The notes: generated by a model not told the origin, from the sequence alone. Shown: positions 35,347 through 45,307, counted from the stretch's first letter. The stretch is DNA of 64,000 nt from Letharia columbiana (GCF_014066305.1 NW_023501037.1:496001-560000), one strand, 5' to 3'. Translations and numbers: made by a program.

Positions 35347-36731
35347 ATGTCTAAATGGGAACAACCCCATCAACGGCTCCTAGAATGTAGTGAGCCGAGC
35401 GCCATAGGACGTGATCTTGGGTTCATCAATCGGAAGTACTTTGAACCGGCTACATGGGAGCCGCTGCTCCGCACTGCCATGGGTCGGGGACAGTACGGAA
35501 AATTTGTGGCTTCGATGATTGAGCGAATCCGAGTGAAGGAGAGCAGCTATGACGAGATCCGAAACTTCGTTCATCTCGTGGCGACGGAGCAGAACTGGGA
35601 CTTCCTGAAGGTGGCCATGCCTTATCTCCCGGAATTGAAAGAGCAGTAGTGAGTTGCGTCTGTTCCAGTGGAATCGATTTAGGGAAAATTACTTACATTT
35701 CGCAGCCCTCATGACACTAAGAGCTTCGAAATAGCACTTCTTTTCCTTTTGAAGCCTAAAATACGCCGTAGGAGCATCAAGGAGATCCAGACTGCTATCC
35801 CTGCACCCAAGACATACGAGAACGGCTTGAGCAAGACAGAAGAGCAGTTGCTGAGGCGAAATTTGTTTGGGCCAAATCGAGGAGCGGTGGACTCTCCAAG
35901 CATGAACCGTCTTTTCAAGTCGATATTGGAGCTGGGATATCCTCAATTGGGTGAGCCACTCTCAATGATCAGGGTACCTTTATCTACGGAGTGCTTACTT
36001 CTATTCTAGCTCTAGATCGATCCATGCGCGAAGCCAAAGAACGAGGCACCGACATTGAACGCTGCTGCGAAGGCCTGCCAAGAAATATGCTGATGCCAGG
36101 CGCTGGTACTCGATTGCCATTCCACAACCATCGGGCTGGCCTACCTGAGGTCTGGACTCCAAGCTCTAGTGCTGAGCTGTCAAAATTACCACCATCGTCC
36201 GTATTTGAAGGCAACGAACCAATTGACAACCCTCGGGATGAGCTCCTGACCGAATTGGAGGTCGATGGAGTAGACCCACCAGTACCAACTACCCGCAACA
36301 AACCCTGGACGTCTCACGGAGAGCTTCCCAAGCTCAACAACGTTGAAGATATCGAAGCCTTCCCAGCCCGCCGCGCACAGTCTCTTGGCCGTCCCCAAGT
36401 CCCATGCGACGAGCCTCCTCGCATTCAACATGGGCCAGCAGAGCGCGAAGCATTCAAAATTTACTACAAAGGACCTGCTAGAGTGTTCCTGAATTACTTC
36501 CACATCCTCGAACGAGTGCCAGACCCGCCAATGCCTGAGCCCGGCACCAATTGGCCGGATTGGCCAAAGTCGCCCTCGACGCTGGGTCATAGTCCCCTCG
36601 CTGCTGCGGCGAAGCCAACCCAGACGGACACTGATGCGGTAGCGATACCAAAGCGTGAGCAGACGCCAAAAATGACTGTAGGCTTGGCTGATGTTGCGGA
36701 CCCTGGGAGTCGAAACCCTTATTTCGGTTGA
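35347..36731 (+). CDS. hypothetical protein, 422 aa
   Basis: I do not recognise this protein. Three exons, 35347-35648, 35706-35950 and 36010-36731, join in frame through 57- and 59-bp introns with normal branch and splice sites. This supports a real gene. The N-terminal part (about 1-185) is helical and charged, with ATWEPLLRTAMGRGQYGKF and EIALLFLLKPKIRRRSIKEI. The C-terminal half is rich in Pro, Ser and acidic residues (PPVPTTRNKPW, PDPPMPEPGTNWPDWPKSP) and ends SRNPYFG. There is no signal peptide and no membrane segment. The layout (a small folded head, a long disordered tail) is common among lineage-restricted fungal proteins. Function unknown. Confidence 0.72.
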
Positions 36732-37520
36732 GCGAAGCTTGGAGTGAGGTTGGAGAAGAAGGGTGTAGTAAGAGTGGAGTGACTAATGGCGAGATGAACG
36801 TCACAGGTCGTATACCTACCACCTTAATGTCTAATTAATGCTTACGAATAACGATCCGGGGTGCAAAGCGGCTGCTTAGCACCTGTTCAAAAGTAAGCAC
36901 ATCACTATGACCAACCGCCTAATGTCTAATTCGTGTTTGCAAACGACGGACAGGGGAATGGTTCAGGAAACGGCTGCTTGCCCATGCTGGAGAATGCTTG
37001 ACGAATGCATCAAGCATTAGCCTAACAAATTGAAGTCATGACCAAGATATACCACACGCTGGCTGAATCCGCGTAGGCTTGGAGCCCGGTGCCTTGGTCA
37101 AGCAGTGCTTGCGTCGGAGAAATTTCGTTCGCATCCTGTGTTCGCTCAGAGACACGCTGATCTATCAAAGATCATGCTATATACACCGTGGTCCAACCAA
37201 ACGAACCCCAGAATCCGCAGTGACTGAGCGATAAATAACCATTCCTTAATCCCATAGCCTCGAACATATCCCACCAATTAGAATGAAACGCAAAACTTGT
37301 CAGATAGTTTGTTCCTTCCATCGAGGCATCAAGCTACACCGTAGGTCAGGATTGCTGACACCGTAAACATCATCATCCCCATCTCGGGAATTTCGCCCGT
37401 GGTGTTGCATCAAACACATTCCTCCCCGCCCTGCTGAAAAGTGCCACCAACAACATTAAACCCCTCAAAGCCCTCAGCATCCCGCCTCTCAGCAGCATAC
37501 CGGAGTAAGCAGCTTCTAGC
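36732..37520. other. intergenic with a diverged duplicated segment
   Basis: No gene is supported. The segments at about 36821-36878 and 36917-36980 share CCTTAATGTCTAATT / CCTAATGTCTAATT, then TGCTTACGAATAACGA / TGTTTGCAAACGACGG, and then CGGCTGCTT. This is an old tandem duplication of about 60-65 bp. The rest shows nothing. Confidence 0.45.
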
Positions 37521-37961
37521 TTACTGCTTCCTAGCCTCGCCCTGCACCTGAGCTTCGACTTTGGCTGGCGGGCTGACAACGACCGCATGGCGACCTGCCG
37601 GCATCCGCTTCCGACGGACAGGGCCAATGAGAAGATCGTTGGCCGACTTGTACCATTGCTGCAAGGTGTCCTTGGGCGTCTTCTCCGGCGGCTGGGCTGC
37701 GGTGGACATGCCTGGCGATGTCGTCAGATGGGAGACGTTCATCCTTACGCGAGAAGACAGGGAATGGGGCGCACTGGCAGAGATCTTCTGCAATGTGGAG
37801 GAACGAGCCCAAGCGTGAGTGTGGGGCGTGGTGGGCCTGGGGGGACGGAGAGGGCTTTGATGTTTCCTCGGGGGGGTTTTCCTTTTGGGTGTCTGTCTGA
37901 TTTTGAGAGGGCATGGTGCAAAGGCAGATGGACATTTTATACTCGACTCGCGCGGACCCAT
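37521..37961 (-). CDS. possible small basic protein, 146 aa
   Basis: A single open frame encodes a Pro/Arg/Lys-rich N-terminus and a better structured part (RVRMNVSHLTTSPG, then DTLQQWYKSANDLLIGPVR) ending in EAQVQGEARKQ. The sequence SANDLLIGPVRRKRM looks like a protein and not a shadow, but the family is not recognised. A competing frame on the same strand (37995-37531) is open too, so the reading could be wrong. An intron joining the two frames is possible. Start choice is uncertain; an internal Met at about 37745 (MNVSHL) would give a much shorter product. Confidence 0.35.
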   Translation of the reverse strand: MGPRESSIKCPSAFAPCPLKIRQTPKRKTPPRKHQSPLRPPRPTTPHTHAWARSSTLQKISASAPHSLSSRVRMNVSHLTTSPGMSTAAQPPEKTPKDTLQQWYKSANDLLIGPVRRKRMPAGRHAVVVSPPAKVEAQVQGEARKQ

Positions 37962-38765
37962 AGCCTTGTTCGTCGTCCACGGTCACACCGCTCAATCCTA
38001 CCCCCAGGATGATTAATCAGGCTACGGTCAGGACAAAGCGCAAAAAAAAAAGGTATACAAATCACGAGACATTTGATGATTCTTTCAAAGTGTAAGAGCC
38101 GGTCAGCTCCATCATCAAAGGTTGTAGGTGAAAGGATGTGGCTGACAGGAATCAGGAAGAAATGGGGCGTCTGCAATGGCATTAAGGATCTGACAATTGC
38201 TGATTGCTGAGGTAATGAATGAGATTGGCAAGTGCCAACTCCATGCGAGTTTTTGCATTTGTTGCGAAGCGGTCTAGAGGTAAGGTAGGTAAAGGTAGGG
38301 ATAGCTATTAGCTGGATTATCGTAGCTCTCGTGAGATCTGATAAGAGTACTACATGTTCCGCTTCGGCGCCTTTGCCCCCCCCAAAGCTGAAAAGCTTAC
38401 CTTAGGTAACTCTGACAAAAGTGGATCGATCGGGTGTGATATCGAATTCCTCTTCCTTTGGTCCTCTGTCCGATTACCACTCACCAGACTAGAGTAGAAT
38501 AAGGTCAAAAAAGTTGCATTGGATGACTGAGAGACTGAGAGACTGAGAGAGAGCCACCAAGCAGAGCAAGCCTTTCAGATAAGCGAGGCAGCGAGCCCTA
38601 ACCCTAGGCCTTGAGCGGTAAGGTATGCCGAGGCAAAGCAGTCTCCGCAGTGTGGTGTGGCAGCTAAGAGCTTGAGCTCCATGTTCAAACGACGTGCTCC
38701 GACTCATCAACTGTCCGCTCTTCCCAGTCTCTACCCCGCCCGAGAAATCGATCAATGTAGACACC
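37962..38765. other. intergenic upstream of the crotonase gene
   Basis: No gene is supported. It contains an A10 run near 38,041, several AGGTAAGGTAGG / ACCTTAGGTAA motifs (about 38,278-38,300 and 38,398-38,412), a (GACTGAGA)3 microsatellite and a short telomere-like CCCTAACCCTAG. Confidence 0.5.
38525..38548. repeat. (GACTGAGA)3 microsatellite
   Basis: Three perfect 8-bp units are followed by GAGAG. It lies about 220 bp upstream of the crotonase start. Confidence 0.85.
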
Positions 38766-39623
38766 ATGCACACTCCAACCTTCCAAACCCAACCCCCTTC
38801 CACAGCCTTCACCCGCCTCTCCTACCCCGCGCCGAACGTTTTACTCGTAACACTCTCCCGCCCACGGCAACTCAATTGCATCAATGGGGCCGGACAGCAA
38901 GAACTGCATCAAGTTTGGGTTTGGATGGATGCAGAGCCGTCGCTGCGTATTGGTATAATTACAGGCGAAGGGAGAGCCTTCTGCGCGGGCGCCGATCTTA
39001 AAGAATGGGACCAAATAGCATCATCTTCTGGCCCCAGACCCAATCGCAGACTCAACACTTCAGGCTTCGGCGGTCTCTCTCGCCGTCGCGGTAAAAAGCC
39101 CATCGTTGCAGCTGTCAATGGTATCGCGCATGGCGGTGGCTGCGAGATGATAGCAAATTGCGACATCGTACTCGCTTCCCCAAGCGCGGTTTTTGCACTG
39201 CCAGAGGTCAAACGCGGCGTCGTTGCGATAGCGGGTGCACTACCCAGGCTAGCGAGAGCAATTGGCAGGATGCGGGCTATGGAGATGGCCTTGACCGGGA
39301 GGAACGTCGGCGCCGAGGAAGCGAAGGCATGGGGACTTTGTAATGCGATTTGTCAGAAGGATGGAGACGGATTGGCGGTGGAGGGAGGAGTGGTGCAATT
39401 GGCTGTCCAGTGGGCGGATGAAATCGGAAAGTATAGTCCTGACAGCGTGATTGTAAGCAAGGAAGGGGTAGAGTTGGGATGGGAAGGTATAGGGGTAGAA
39501 GAGGGCAGCCAGAGGTTGATCGATGGGTTGTGGAAGAGAATCGAAGGGGGAGAAAACATGACGGAAGGTATTAGAGCGTTTGTGGAGAAAAGGAACGCGA
39601 GGTGGGTCGATAGCAAGCTTTGA
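38766..39623 (+). CDS. enoyl-CoA hydratase/isomerase family protein with peroxisomal PTS1
   Basis: This intronless crotonase-fold protein of 285 aa is probably a peroxisomal beta-oxidation or related acyl-CoA enzyme. Visible features: the first oxyanion-hole motif in GRAFCAGADLKEW; the second in VNGIAHGGGCEMIANCD; and FALPEVKRGV with the second conserved glutamate. Both glutamates of classical hydratases (in GGGCE and LPE) are present, so hydratase activity is possible. The last three residues, SKL, are a canonical type 1 peroxisomal signal. The start at 38766 (MHTPTFQTQ) follows family length; an upstream in-frame ATG at 38694 would add 24 residues. Substrate cannot be inferred. Confidence 0.88.
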   Translation: MHTPTFQTQPPSTAFTRLSYPAPNVLLVTLSRPRQLNCINGAGQQELHQVWVWMDAEPSLRIGIITGEGRAFCAGADLKEWDQIASSSGPRPNRRLNTSGFGGLSRRRGKKPIVAAVNGIAHGGGCEMIANCDIVLASPSAVFALPEVKRGVVAIAGALPRLARAIGRMRAMEMALTGRNVGAEEAKAWGLCNAICQKDGDGLAVEGGVVQLAVQWADEIGKYSPDSVIVSKEGVELGWEGIGVEEGSQRLIDGLWKRIEGGENMTEGIRAFVEKRNARWVDSKL

Positions 39624-40040
39624 GGTCTGTGTATGATGTAACCAACGGTTCCTCAGATAGCCTTAGTCTGAGCCGGTATCCAAGCTCCACTAAAAAATTC
39701 AGTCGGCGTTCTCGCTTGCAAGTTCCCGTCAGGCCAGCGTTGTGAGTGGGCGATGTTCGCGCGGCTTAAAGAGATGGCACTCCAGCTTTCGTGCTTGTCA
39801 GTTGGGAGACAGAATCTAACTTCTGAGTAGAAAGGCCGTGCGTTGCGGCCGCCCTTAATGGTAAAGTAGAGCGAGTGCAAGCGTGTGGGGGCTAGTGAAA
39901 TCCAAATGCTTCGTCTCCTTTGAGTGAGTCATATTCCGGTATGATCTATCGGATCCGAAAGAGAGACATGTTGCAATGAGCTATGTAGCGTACCGAGAAG
40001 AAGTCTTGCTGATGTCCAATGGTCTGTGCTCCGAGGACGC
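39624..40040. other. intergenic between convergent genes
   Basis: A 75-codon minus-strand ORF (39880-39653) is the only open frame and has no recognisable feature. Otherwise the gap holds only the likely terminators of the two converging transcripts. Confidence 0.45.
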
Positions 40041-40631
40041 TCAGCAGTAGTCTGTCCAGATGTCCGCAGCGTAGGCTTTCGTCAACCTCTCATCCTTGCC
40101 GTACTTTTCCTGCCATCCGACAAACCCCTTGTCCAGCACATAAATTTCCTGTTCTTTCGACTCAGGTGAAGGGGCTTCCAGGATAGACCCGTTCTTGACC
40201 CCACTATCTGATGAATCAAGCACCTTCTCCATCTCTTTCTTGACTTCCTGCTCTTTCGACGCTGGAGAGGAAACCTTTTGTATAGAACCATTCTTAACCC
40301 CAATACCTGGTGGACCAGTCTCTTTCTTCATCTTTCCTTTCTTCGTCTTGCTCTCCCTTTCTCTCATGTACCTCAAGGCTGCAGCCGGGCCTCGCTGCTG
40401 ACTTAACGCGCAGTGGAACACTACAATCTCCTTCCCAGCCATGGTCCGTACGATTTCGGGTATTCGGTGGTCCAAAGATAAAGATGGAACATGCGTAGAT
40501 GAGTTTATGTGGCCGCCCACATGGTCGTCATCGCGCACGTCTATAACAGCAACCTTAGATGCATCAGGAGAGAGCAGAAGAGACGATAGTTGTTCGCGCG
40601 ACATCCGCCTAAGCGTTGCCACAGTTTCCAT
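40041..40631 (-). CDS. Cdc25/rhodanese-fold phosphatase-like protein (Ych1/Ibp1 type)
   Basis: This single-exon gene encodes 196 aa. The rhodanese fold starts MSREQLSSLLLS, then VAVIDVRDDDHVGGHI. The active-site loop HCALSQQRGP at residues 73-82 has catalytic C74 and R80, the CX5R arrangement of Cdc25-like phosphatases and arsenate reductases. The C-terminal part (YVLDKGFVGWQEKYGKDERL) is also conserved. Odd: between the loop and that C-terminal part lies a Lys/Glu/Ser-rich insertion of about 65 residues (98-162) with two copies of a 19-residue unit (111-129 and 144-162: GVKNGSI, then SKEQE). Other family members known to me are shorter here. The insertion is likely a surface loop made by tandem duplication. 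It is head-to-head with NOG1. Confidence 0.88.
   Translation of the reverse strand: METVATLRRMSREQLSSLLLSPDASKVAVIDVRDDDHVGGHINSSTHVPSLSLDHRIPEIVRTMAGKEIVVFHCALSQQRGPAAALRYMRERESKTKKGKMKKETGPPGIGVKNGSIQKVSSPASKEQEVKKEMEKVLDSSDSGVKNGSILEAPSPESKEQEIYVLDKGFVGWQEKYGKDERLTKAYAADIWTDYC
40146..40301 (-). repeat. in-frame tandem duplication inside the rhodanese-family gene
   Basis: Codons 111-129 (40301-40245) and 144-162 (40202-40146) encode GVKNGSIQKVSSPASKEQE and GVKNGSILEAPSPESKEQE, with a period of 33 codons. DNA identity has decayed but stays clear (for example GTCGAAAGAGCAGGAA and GTCGAAAGAACAGGAA on the coding strand). Confidence 0.85.
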
Positions 40632-40929
40632 TGATATGTTTCTGACCTGTGTAGTGGTAACAAGCTTCTGAGCTCTGCAACTGATATCGGTGGTGTCGGT
40701 GACGAGAAGAAAACGCCGTTGATATTCGGATTTTTTTTTCCAGATATATTAAAAACCGGCTTGAGTAACGTCAACAGATCTACGGAGGGCTTGGCATGCC
40801 AAGACCGTGTAAAATTTCCCTTTCGCCAGACCTGCCCCACGAAATTTCTGTCCAACGACTCTTGATCAAAAGTGCGCCTCGTGAAGAAGGCAGAGTCGTA
40901 GACACCATATCTACACCTGCTCACCAACC
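40632..40929. promoter_or_regulatory. divergent promoter between the rhodanese-family gene and NOG1
   Basis: The start codons are 298 bp apart. The gap contains a T9 tract (near 40,731-40,739) next to CCAGATATATTAAAAACC (near 40,741-40,758), a nucleosome-disfavouring and TATA-like combination. A shared bidirectional promoter is the simplest reading. Confidence 0.45.
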
Positions 40930-43156
40930 ATGAAGACGACTTGGAAGGAGATACCTCCTGTGCCTACAAGCCAGGAATTTTTAGATGTGGTCTTAAGCCG
41001 CACACAAAGACGCTTACCCACTCAGATCCGCAGTGGTTTTCAAATCTCAAGGATAAGAAATTTCTATACACGCAAGGTCAAATATACTCAAGAGACTTTC
41101 ACCGAAAAGTTGTCTCTGATTCTCGGTTCGTCGAGTGCTTTTGAACCTCGATTGTGGTATTGATACTAATACAAAGCAGAGGGTTTTCCCCGTCTTCAAG
41201 ACATACATCCTTTCCACAAGGATTTGTTGAATACGCTCTACGATGCCGACCATTTCCGAATAGCCCTTGGCCAGCTCTCGACCGCTAAACACCTCATCGA
41301 AACCGTCTCTCGAGACTATGTCCGTCTCCTCAAATACGCACAGTCGCTCTTCCAATGCAAGCAACTCAAACGCGCAGCCCTTGGCCGCATGGCCACGATA
41401 TGCCGGAGGCTGAAAGACCCTCTCGTGTACCTCGAGCAAGTGCGCCAACACTTGTCACGTTTACCAGCCATCGACCCCAATACGCGCACCCTGTTGATCT
41501 GTGGGTACCCTAACGTCGGCAAGTCTAGCTTTCTTCGCAGCGTTACAAGAGCGGTATGTACATTTTGGAGCGCTTACTTCCCGTACCTAATACCTTTTTT
41601 GAGTTGCAACACAAGTTCTGGGAGCATAAGGCTCCTAATACCCCTTCGAGCTCTCTCAGTGCTTGGGCTGCCGCATTGAAGAGGGAATGCTGACTCCGAA
41701 ATTGTTGTAGGATGTGGATGTACAACCCTATGCTTTCACGACAAAGTCGCTCTTTGTAGGCCACTTCGACTACAAATATCTTCGCTTCCAGGCAATTGAC
41801 ACTCCCGGTATTCTTGATCACCCGCTAGAGGAAATGAACACCATAGAGATGCAGTCCATTACCGCAATCGCCCATCTACGCTCCGCTATACTATACTTCA
41901 TGGACTTGTCTGAGCAATGCGGTTATTCTGTGAATGCACAAATCCAGCTGTTCCACAGCATAAAACCCTTGTTCGCTAACAAGCTCGTCTTCGTGGTAAT
42001 CAACAAGATCGATATCATGAAACCAGAGGATCTCGACGTTGAGACAAAAGCCATGCTGGATTCCATGTTGAAATCTGGGGAGGTAGAGCTATTGCAATTA
42101 TCATGCACGACAACGGAAGGAGTGACAGAAGTGAAGAACGCTGCATGCGAACGGCTCATCGCAGACCGTGTAGCGCAGAAGCTCAAAGCTGGAACGAACA
42201 GCAGCGGCTCAATCGGCGGAAGGTTAGGCGATGTGCTCACCCGTATCCACGTCGCTCAACCTCTCGGTGGAATCCTGCGAGAACCATACATCCCAGATGC
42301 GGTGAAAAAGCTCCGCAAATTCTCCAAAGACGATCCAGGCCGCAGACGTCTCGCCCGCGACATCGAAGAAGAAAACGGTGGCGCAGGCGTCTATAATATC
42401 AACCTCAAAGATCAGTACAAGCTCGATGATGAAGACTGGAGATATGACTGCGTCCCCGAAGTCTTCGACGGCAAGAACGTTTCTGACTTCATAGATCCCG
42501 ATATCGAAACCAAGCTTGCTGCTCTTGAGGAGGAAGAGGAGAAGCTGGAAGCAAAGGGCTACTACGATTCCGACGACGATGTCGAAGACGCCGACGAAGC
42601 TGATATTCGCATGAAGGCGGATCTGATACGTGAGAAACAGGAGGAAATCAGGAACGAAGCCCGCATGAGGAAATCCCTCAAGAACCGCGCTCTAATCCCT
42701 CGCCGCTCACAACCCAAGAAGCTTTCAGTGATGGAAGACTCCCTCGACAAACTCGGCTTTGACACCACCACCATCTCCGCACGCGCTCGCTCGCAATCGC
42801 GCGGGCGGAGCGCACTGAGGAGCCGGACAGGCACTGAGGACGCCATGGACGTGGACACGCCAATGAGCAACGTAGATGCACTGAGGGCGAAGAGCAGAGC
42901 CAGGAGCCAGAGCAACAGGAGGGACGACGGTGTGACGAGTGAGGCGGCGAGGAGTAAGGCGGAGCGGCTGAATAAGCTGGGTCAGAAGAAAATGAACAGG
43001 ATGGCGAGGCAGGGAGAGGCGGATAGGCATACTACGGCTGCGATGCCGAAGCATTTGGTGAGTCTTCTTGTCGATATCTCTGATTGGTATGTTAGGGTGC
43101 TAATGCTGGAACAGTTCTCTGGGAAGCGTGGTATGGGCAAGACGCAACGGAGGTAG
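40930..43156 (+). CDS. NOG1: Nog1 GTPase, 60S ribosome assembly factor
   Basis: This nucleolar GTPase of the Obg-HflX superfamily is required for pre-60S maturation. Four exons encode 652 aa (yeast Nog1 is 647): 40930-41125, 41180-41553, 41711-43057 and 43115-43156. N-terminal helical domain: [20 protein letters not shown]. The G domain has G1 GYPNVGKSS (174-182), the Nog1 block [17 protein letters not shown]3 DTPG (220-223) and G4 NKID (288-291). An acidic and basic C-terminal tail follows, with [20 protein letters not shown] and the ending [12 protein letters not shown]. Intron 2 (157 bp) falls right after the P-loop helix at VTRA/DVDV and is introner-like. Introns 1 and 3 are 54 and 57 bp. 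Intron 1 has the unusual donor GTTCGT. The gene is convergent with RRP8, another ribosome-biogenesis gene. Confidence 0.96.
41554..41710 (+). mobile_element. introner-like intron, NOG1 intron 2
   Basis: This 157-bp phase-0 intron begins GTATGTACATTTTGGAGC and ends GAATGCTGACTCCGAAATTG, then TTGTAG. A central hairpin has GGAGC (41621-41625) pairing with GCTCC (41631-41635). The segment 41629-41652 is nearly identical to 22419-22442 in the YwbE gene intron 2. Confidence 0.8.
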
Positions 43157-43387
43157 TGAATCGCTGCTCCAAAGTTCCGTGCTGTTAGGAGGACGTATTG
43201 CGGTTCGGCGCTTTATGCACTTACGATAGATCGGTTTCAGAAGCAGCTTGATGAACAAGGTTTGGTGGAGTGAAGGCATGCTACTCAACATCCACGACTC
43301 AAAAGGCAGTTGTGCACAGCAAAAGCGACTGAGCCTGCGCTATGTAGCTTCCAAGCTATGAGCCATTTTGGATTGGAAGACATCAAG

Positions 43388-45307
43388 CTATCTCGTCTTA
43401 TAAACGCAAGGCTTGAGCACCTTACTTTCATCCACCTCCTCAACATCATCATCCACAAATTTCGTCTTCGCATACATGTTGCTTCGTCCCGTGTTCTCAT
43501 TCCTACCCTCTGCAACTCTCCCTCCGTTGCCTTTCTCCGTTCTCGCACCGAGACTCTTCGCAAATCTCATCGTCACAAACATCTTGTTCGCCATATCCGG
43601 CTTCCCATTCAAAATCAGCCCCCTCTTCCTAAATACCTCAACAAAAGCACTAACGTCCGTCTCATCTTTCCCGCCCTTGCTCTTCGCATCCTCCATGTCT
43701 TCCAATGCCACTGCCTTATCGTCCTCGTCCTCGTCACCAACTGCGCCCTTACCCTTCTCAGTACTCTTCTTTCTCCCAATTCCCCCCCCTGCTTTCTTCT
43801 TCACCCCGGGCCTCGCAAACCGGCTCTTGATCTCCGCAACCCACACCTCCCCACCTCCCCTGACAATCCTCGCACATTCGCCCACTACATCCACCCAGTT
43901 GGTGCCCATGAGACTTAGACAGCAGATGGCTATATCCACGGTGCCACCTTTGACGCCAGCGGCAGAGAGATTACTGATATCCGCCACGGTGACGAGGTGG
44001 GCATTGGGTGTATCGCCTTTGGCTAGATCAAAAGAAAGGAACTTCAGGCTGAGAGACTTTGTAGAAGGGGAGAGAGAGCCAGCGAGTGTTGCGTCTCCGC
44101 AGCCAAGATCAACGATTGTGCAAATACCATTTCGAGAACGAGGAAGGGGATCCATTTTCTCTCCTCCTTGGCCAGTAGTCGCACCAGCTGTAGCGTCTGC
44201 ATCACTGCCTTTCGGCTTCTTCCCCTTCTTCTGCTCCCGCCAAAGCTTCTTCTGACTGGGTACCGAGACCCTGCTCCTGGCTCTAACATCTTCGATGAAA
44301 CCTTGGACTGGATTCTGCGGCCACACGGCGACTTGTGCGCGAAAACCCGCGTGGTAGGAGGTGTAATTTTGAGGCGAGTCGGCGAAGAGACGCATGGCTT
44401 GGTCTGAAGGACTGGTATACAGGGTCTGGTTGAGATGTCGAAAGCGAGCAGAGGTGAGTTTGGCGGCCATTCGTTGTTGTAAGGGGGTTAAGCTTGTGGA
44501 TGGTAGAGAAGGGGCTGGGGTAGGGGTAGTGTCCGGAGCTCCTGAGGCTTTGGGGGGCTCTGGTGCCTTTGGAAGCTTTGTAGATTTGGTCACTGTAGGA
44601 TCTTGCAGTGTATCAGAAGCTTTCAAGGATCCAAAGGGTTTCGCAGTCTGACTGGGTTTTGCAGGAGCGATCTCGGCAGGATGACTGGGTACAGCTTCGG
44701 GGCGAACAGGTGGTAGTGTGCCATTGGCTTGGAGGAGGGCTCTCTGTTCGCGCTTCTTCGAGGCTTCGGCTTTACGTTGCTCGTACTTTGATTTGCCGTC
44801 CTCGGCCTCACCTTGCTCTTTCAGGAGAGTTGGTGACGAGTCCGCAGCATCGTCATGACCGTTGGCCTGGGGGGCAATGCCTTTATCATCCTTTCTTTTT
44901 CTCTTTCTCTTCTTCGGGGAAGCCTCCTCTTCTACTGTTCTTGCGAACTTGGACTCCTCAGAGAAGCCCTCAAAGCTGCCTGGATCGACATCCTCAATTT
45001 CTCCCAAAGAACCATCTTTTCCCTCCGTGTTCTGCTTGCTTTGCTTTGCTTCCTTTCCTTCTTTCTTTGGTCTAGGTTGATCCAAGTTTTTCTCCTCTAT
45101 ATACTTTCTCCAAAGGTCCCCAAGATTCTCCTCCGTGACCTCAAGCGCATTCTTTGAGCCAGTCCCCCGCTTGCGCTTCCTCGATTTCTTCTTGTCCGTG
45201 CCGATTGGGTGGTGATGTTTGTGCTCCGTCGCAGCCTGTGAGGATCTTGGCTCTGTCTGAACTTTCAGCGCGTCCGCAGAGATGGACCAGCCGGGAACTG
45301 CGAACAT
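43388..45307 (-). CDS. RRP8: Rrp8, 25S rRNA adenine-N1 methyltransferase
   Basis: This nucleolar SAM-dependent enzyme makes a 1-methyladenosine in 25S rRNA. It is intronless and 639 aa long. The long N-terminus (1-270) is Lys/Glu-rich with nuclear-localisation-like clusters (KKKSRKRKRG, SPKKRKRKRKDDK). The family core begins near 275 (QQRMAAKLTSARFRHLNQTL), then YTSYHAGFRAQVAVWP. SAM motif I is VDLGCGDA at 399-406, with the later motifs VDIAICCLSLMGTNW and GEVWVAEIKSRF. An extra Lys/Asp/Glu-rich loop follows motif VAEIKSRF (KKKAGGGIGRKKS, then DEDEDD) before VSAFVEVFRKRG. The N-terminal region makes this protein longer than yeast Rrp8. Long plus-strand open frames over this gene are shadows of its biased composition. 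Confidence 0.94.
   Translation of the reverse strand: MFAVPGWSISADALKVQTEPRSSQAATEHKHHHPIGTDKKKSRKRKRGTGSKNALEVTEENLGDLWRKYIEEKNLDQPRPKKEGKEAKQSKQNTEGKDGSLGEIEDVDPGSFEGFSEESKFARTVEEEASPKKRKRKRKDDKGIAPQANGHDDAADSSPTLLKEQGEAEDGKSKYEQRKAEASKKREQRALLQANGTLPPVRPEAVPSHPAEIAPAKPSQTAKPFGSLKASDTLQDPTVTKSTKLPKAPEPPKASGAPDTTPTPAPSLPSTSLTPLQQRMAAKLTSARFRHLNQTLYTSPSDQAMRLFADSPQNYTSYHAGFRAQVAVWPQNPVQGFIEDVRARSRVSVPSQKKLWREQKKGKKPKGSDADATAGATTGQGGEKMDPLPRSRNGICTIVDLGCGDATLAGSLSPSTKSLSLKFLSFDLAKGDTPNAHLVTVADISNLSAAGVKGGTVDIAICCLSLMGTNWVDVVGECARIVRGGGEVWVAEIKSRFARPGVKKKAGGGIGRKKSTEKGKGAVGDEDEDDKAVALEDMEDAKSKGGKDETDVSAFVEVFRKRGLILNGKPDMANKMFVTMRFAKSLGARTEKGNGGRVAEGRNENTGRSNMYAKTKFVDDDVEEVDESKVLKPCVYKTR

Noticed and set aside
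38596..38607. CCCTAACCCTAG, telomere-like repeat
   Set aside because: It is less than two full units in the middle of a promoter region, consistent with chance and not an interstitial telomere.
43413..44255. 280-codon plus-strand ORF
   Set aside because: It is fully antisense to RRP8, Ser/Pro/Leu-rich, and has no domain; it is a shadow of the biased coding strand.
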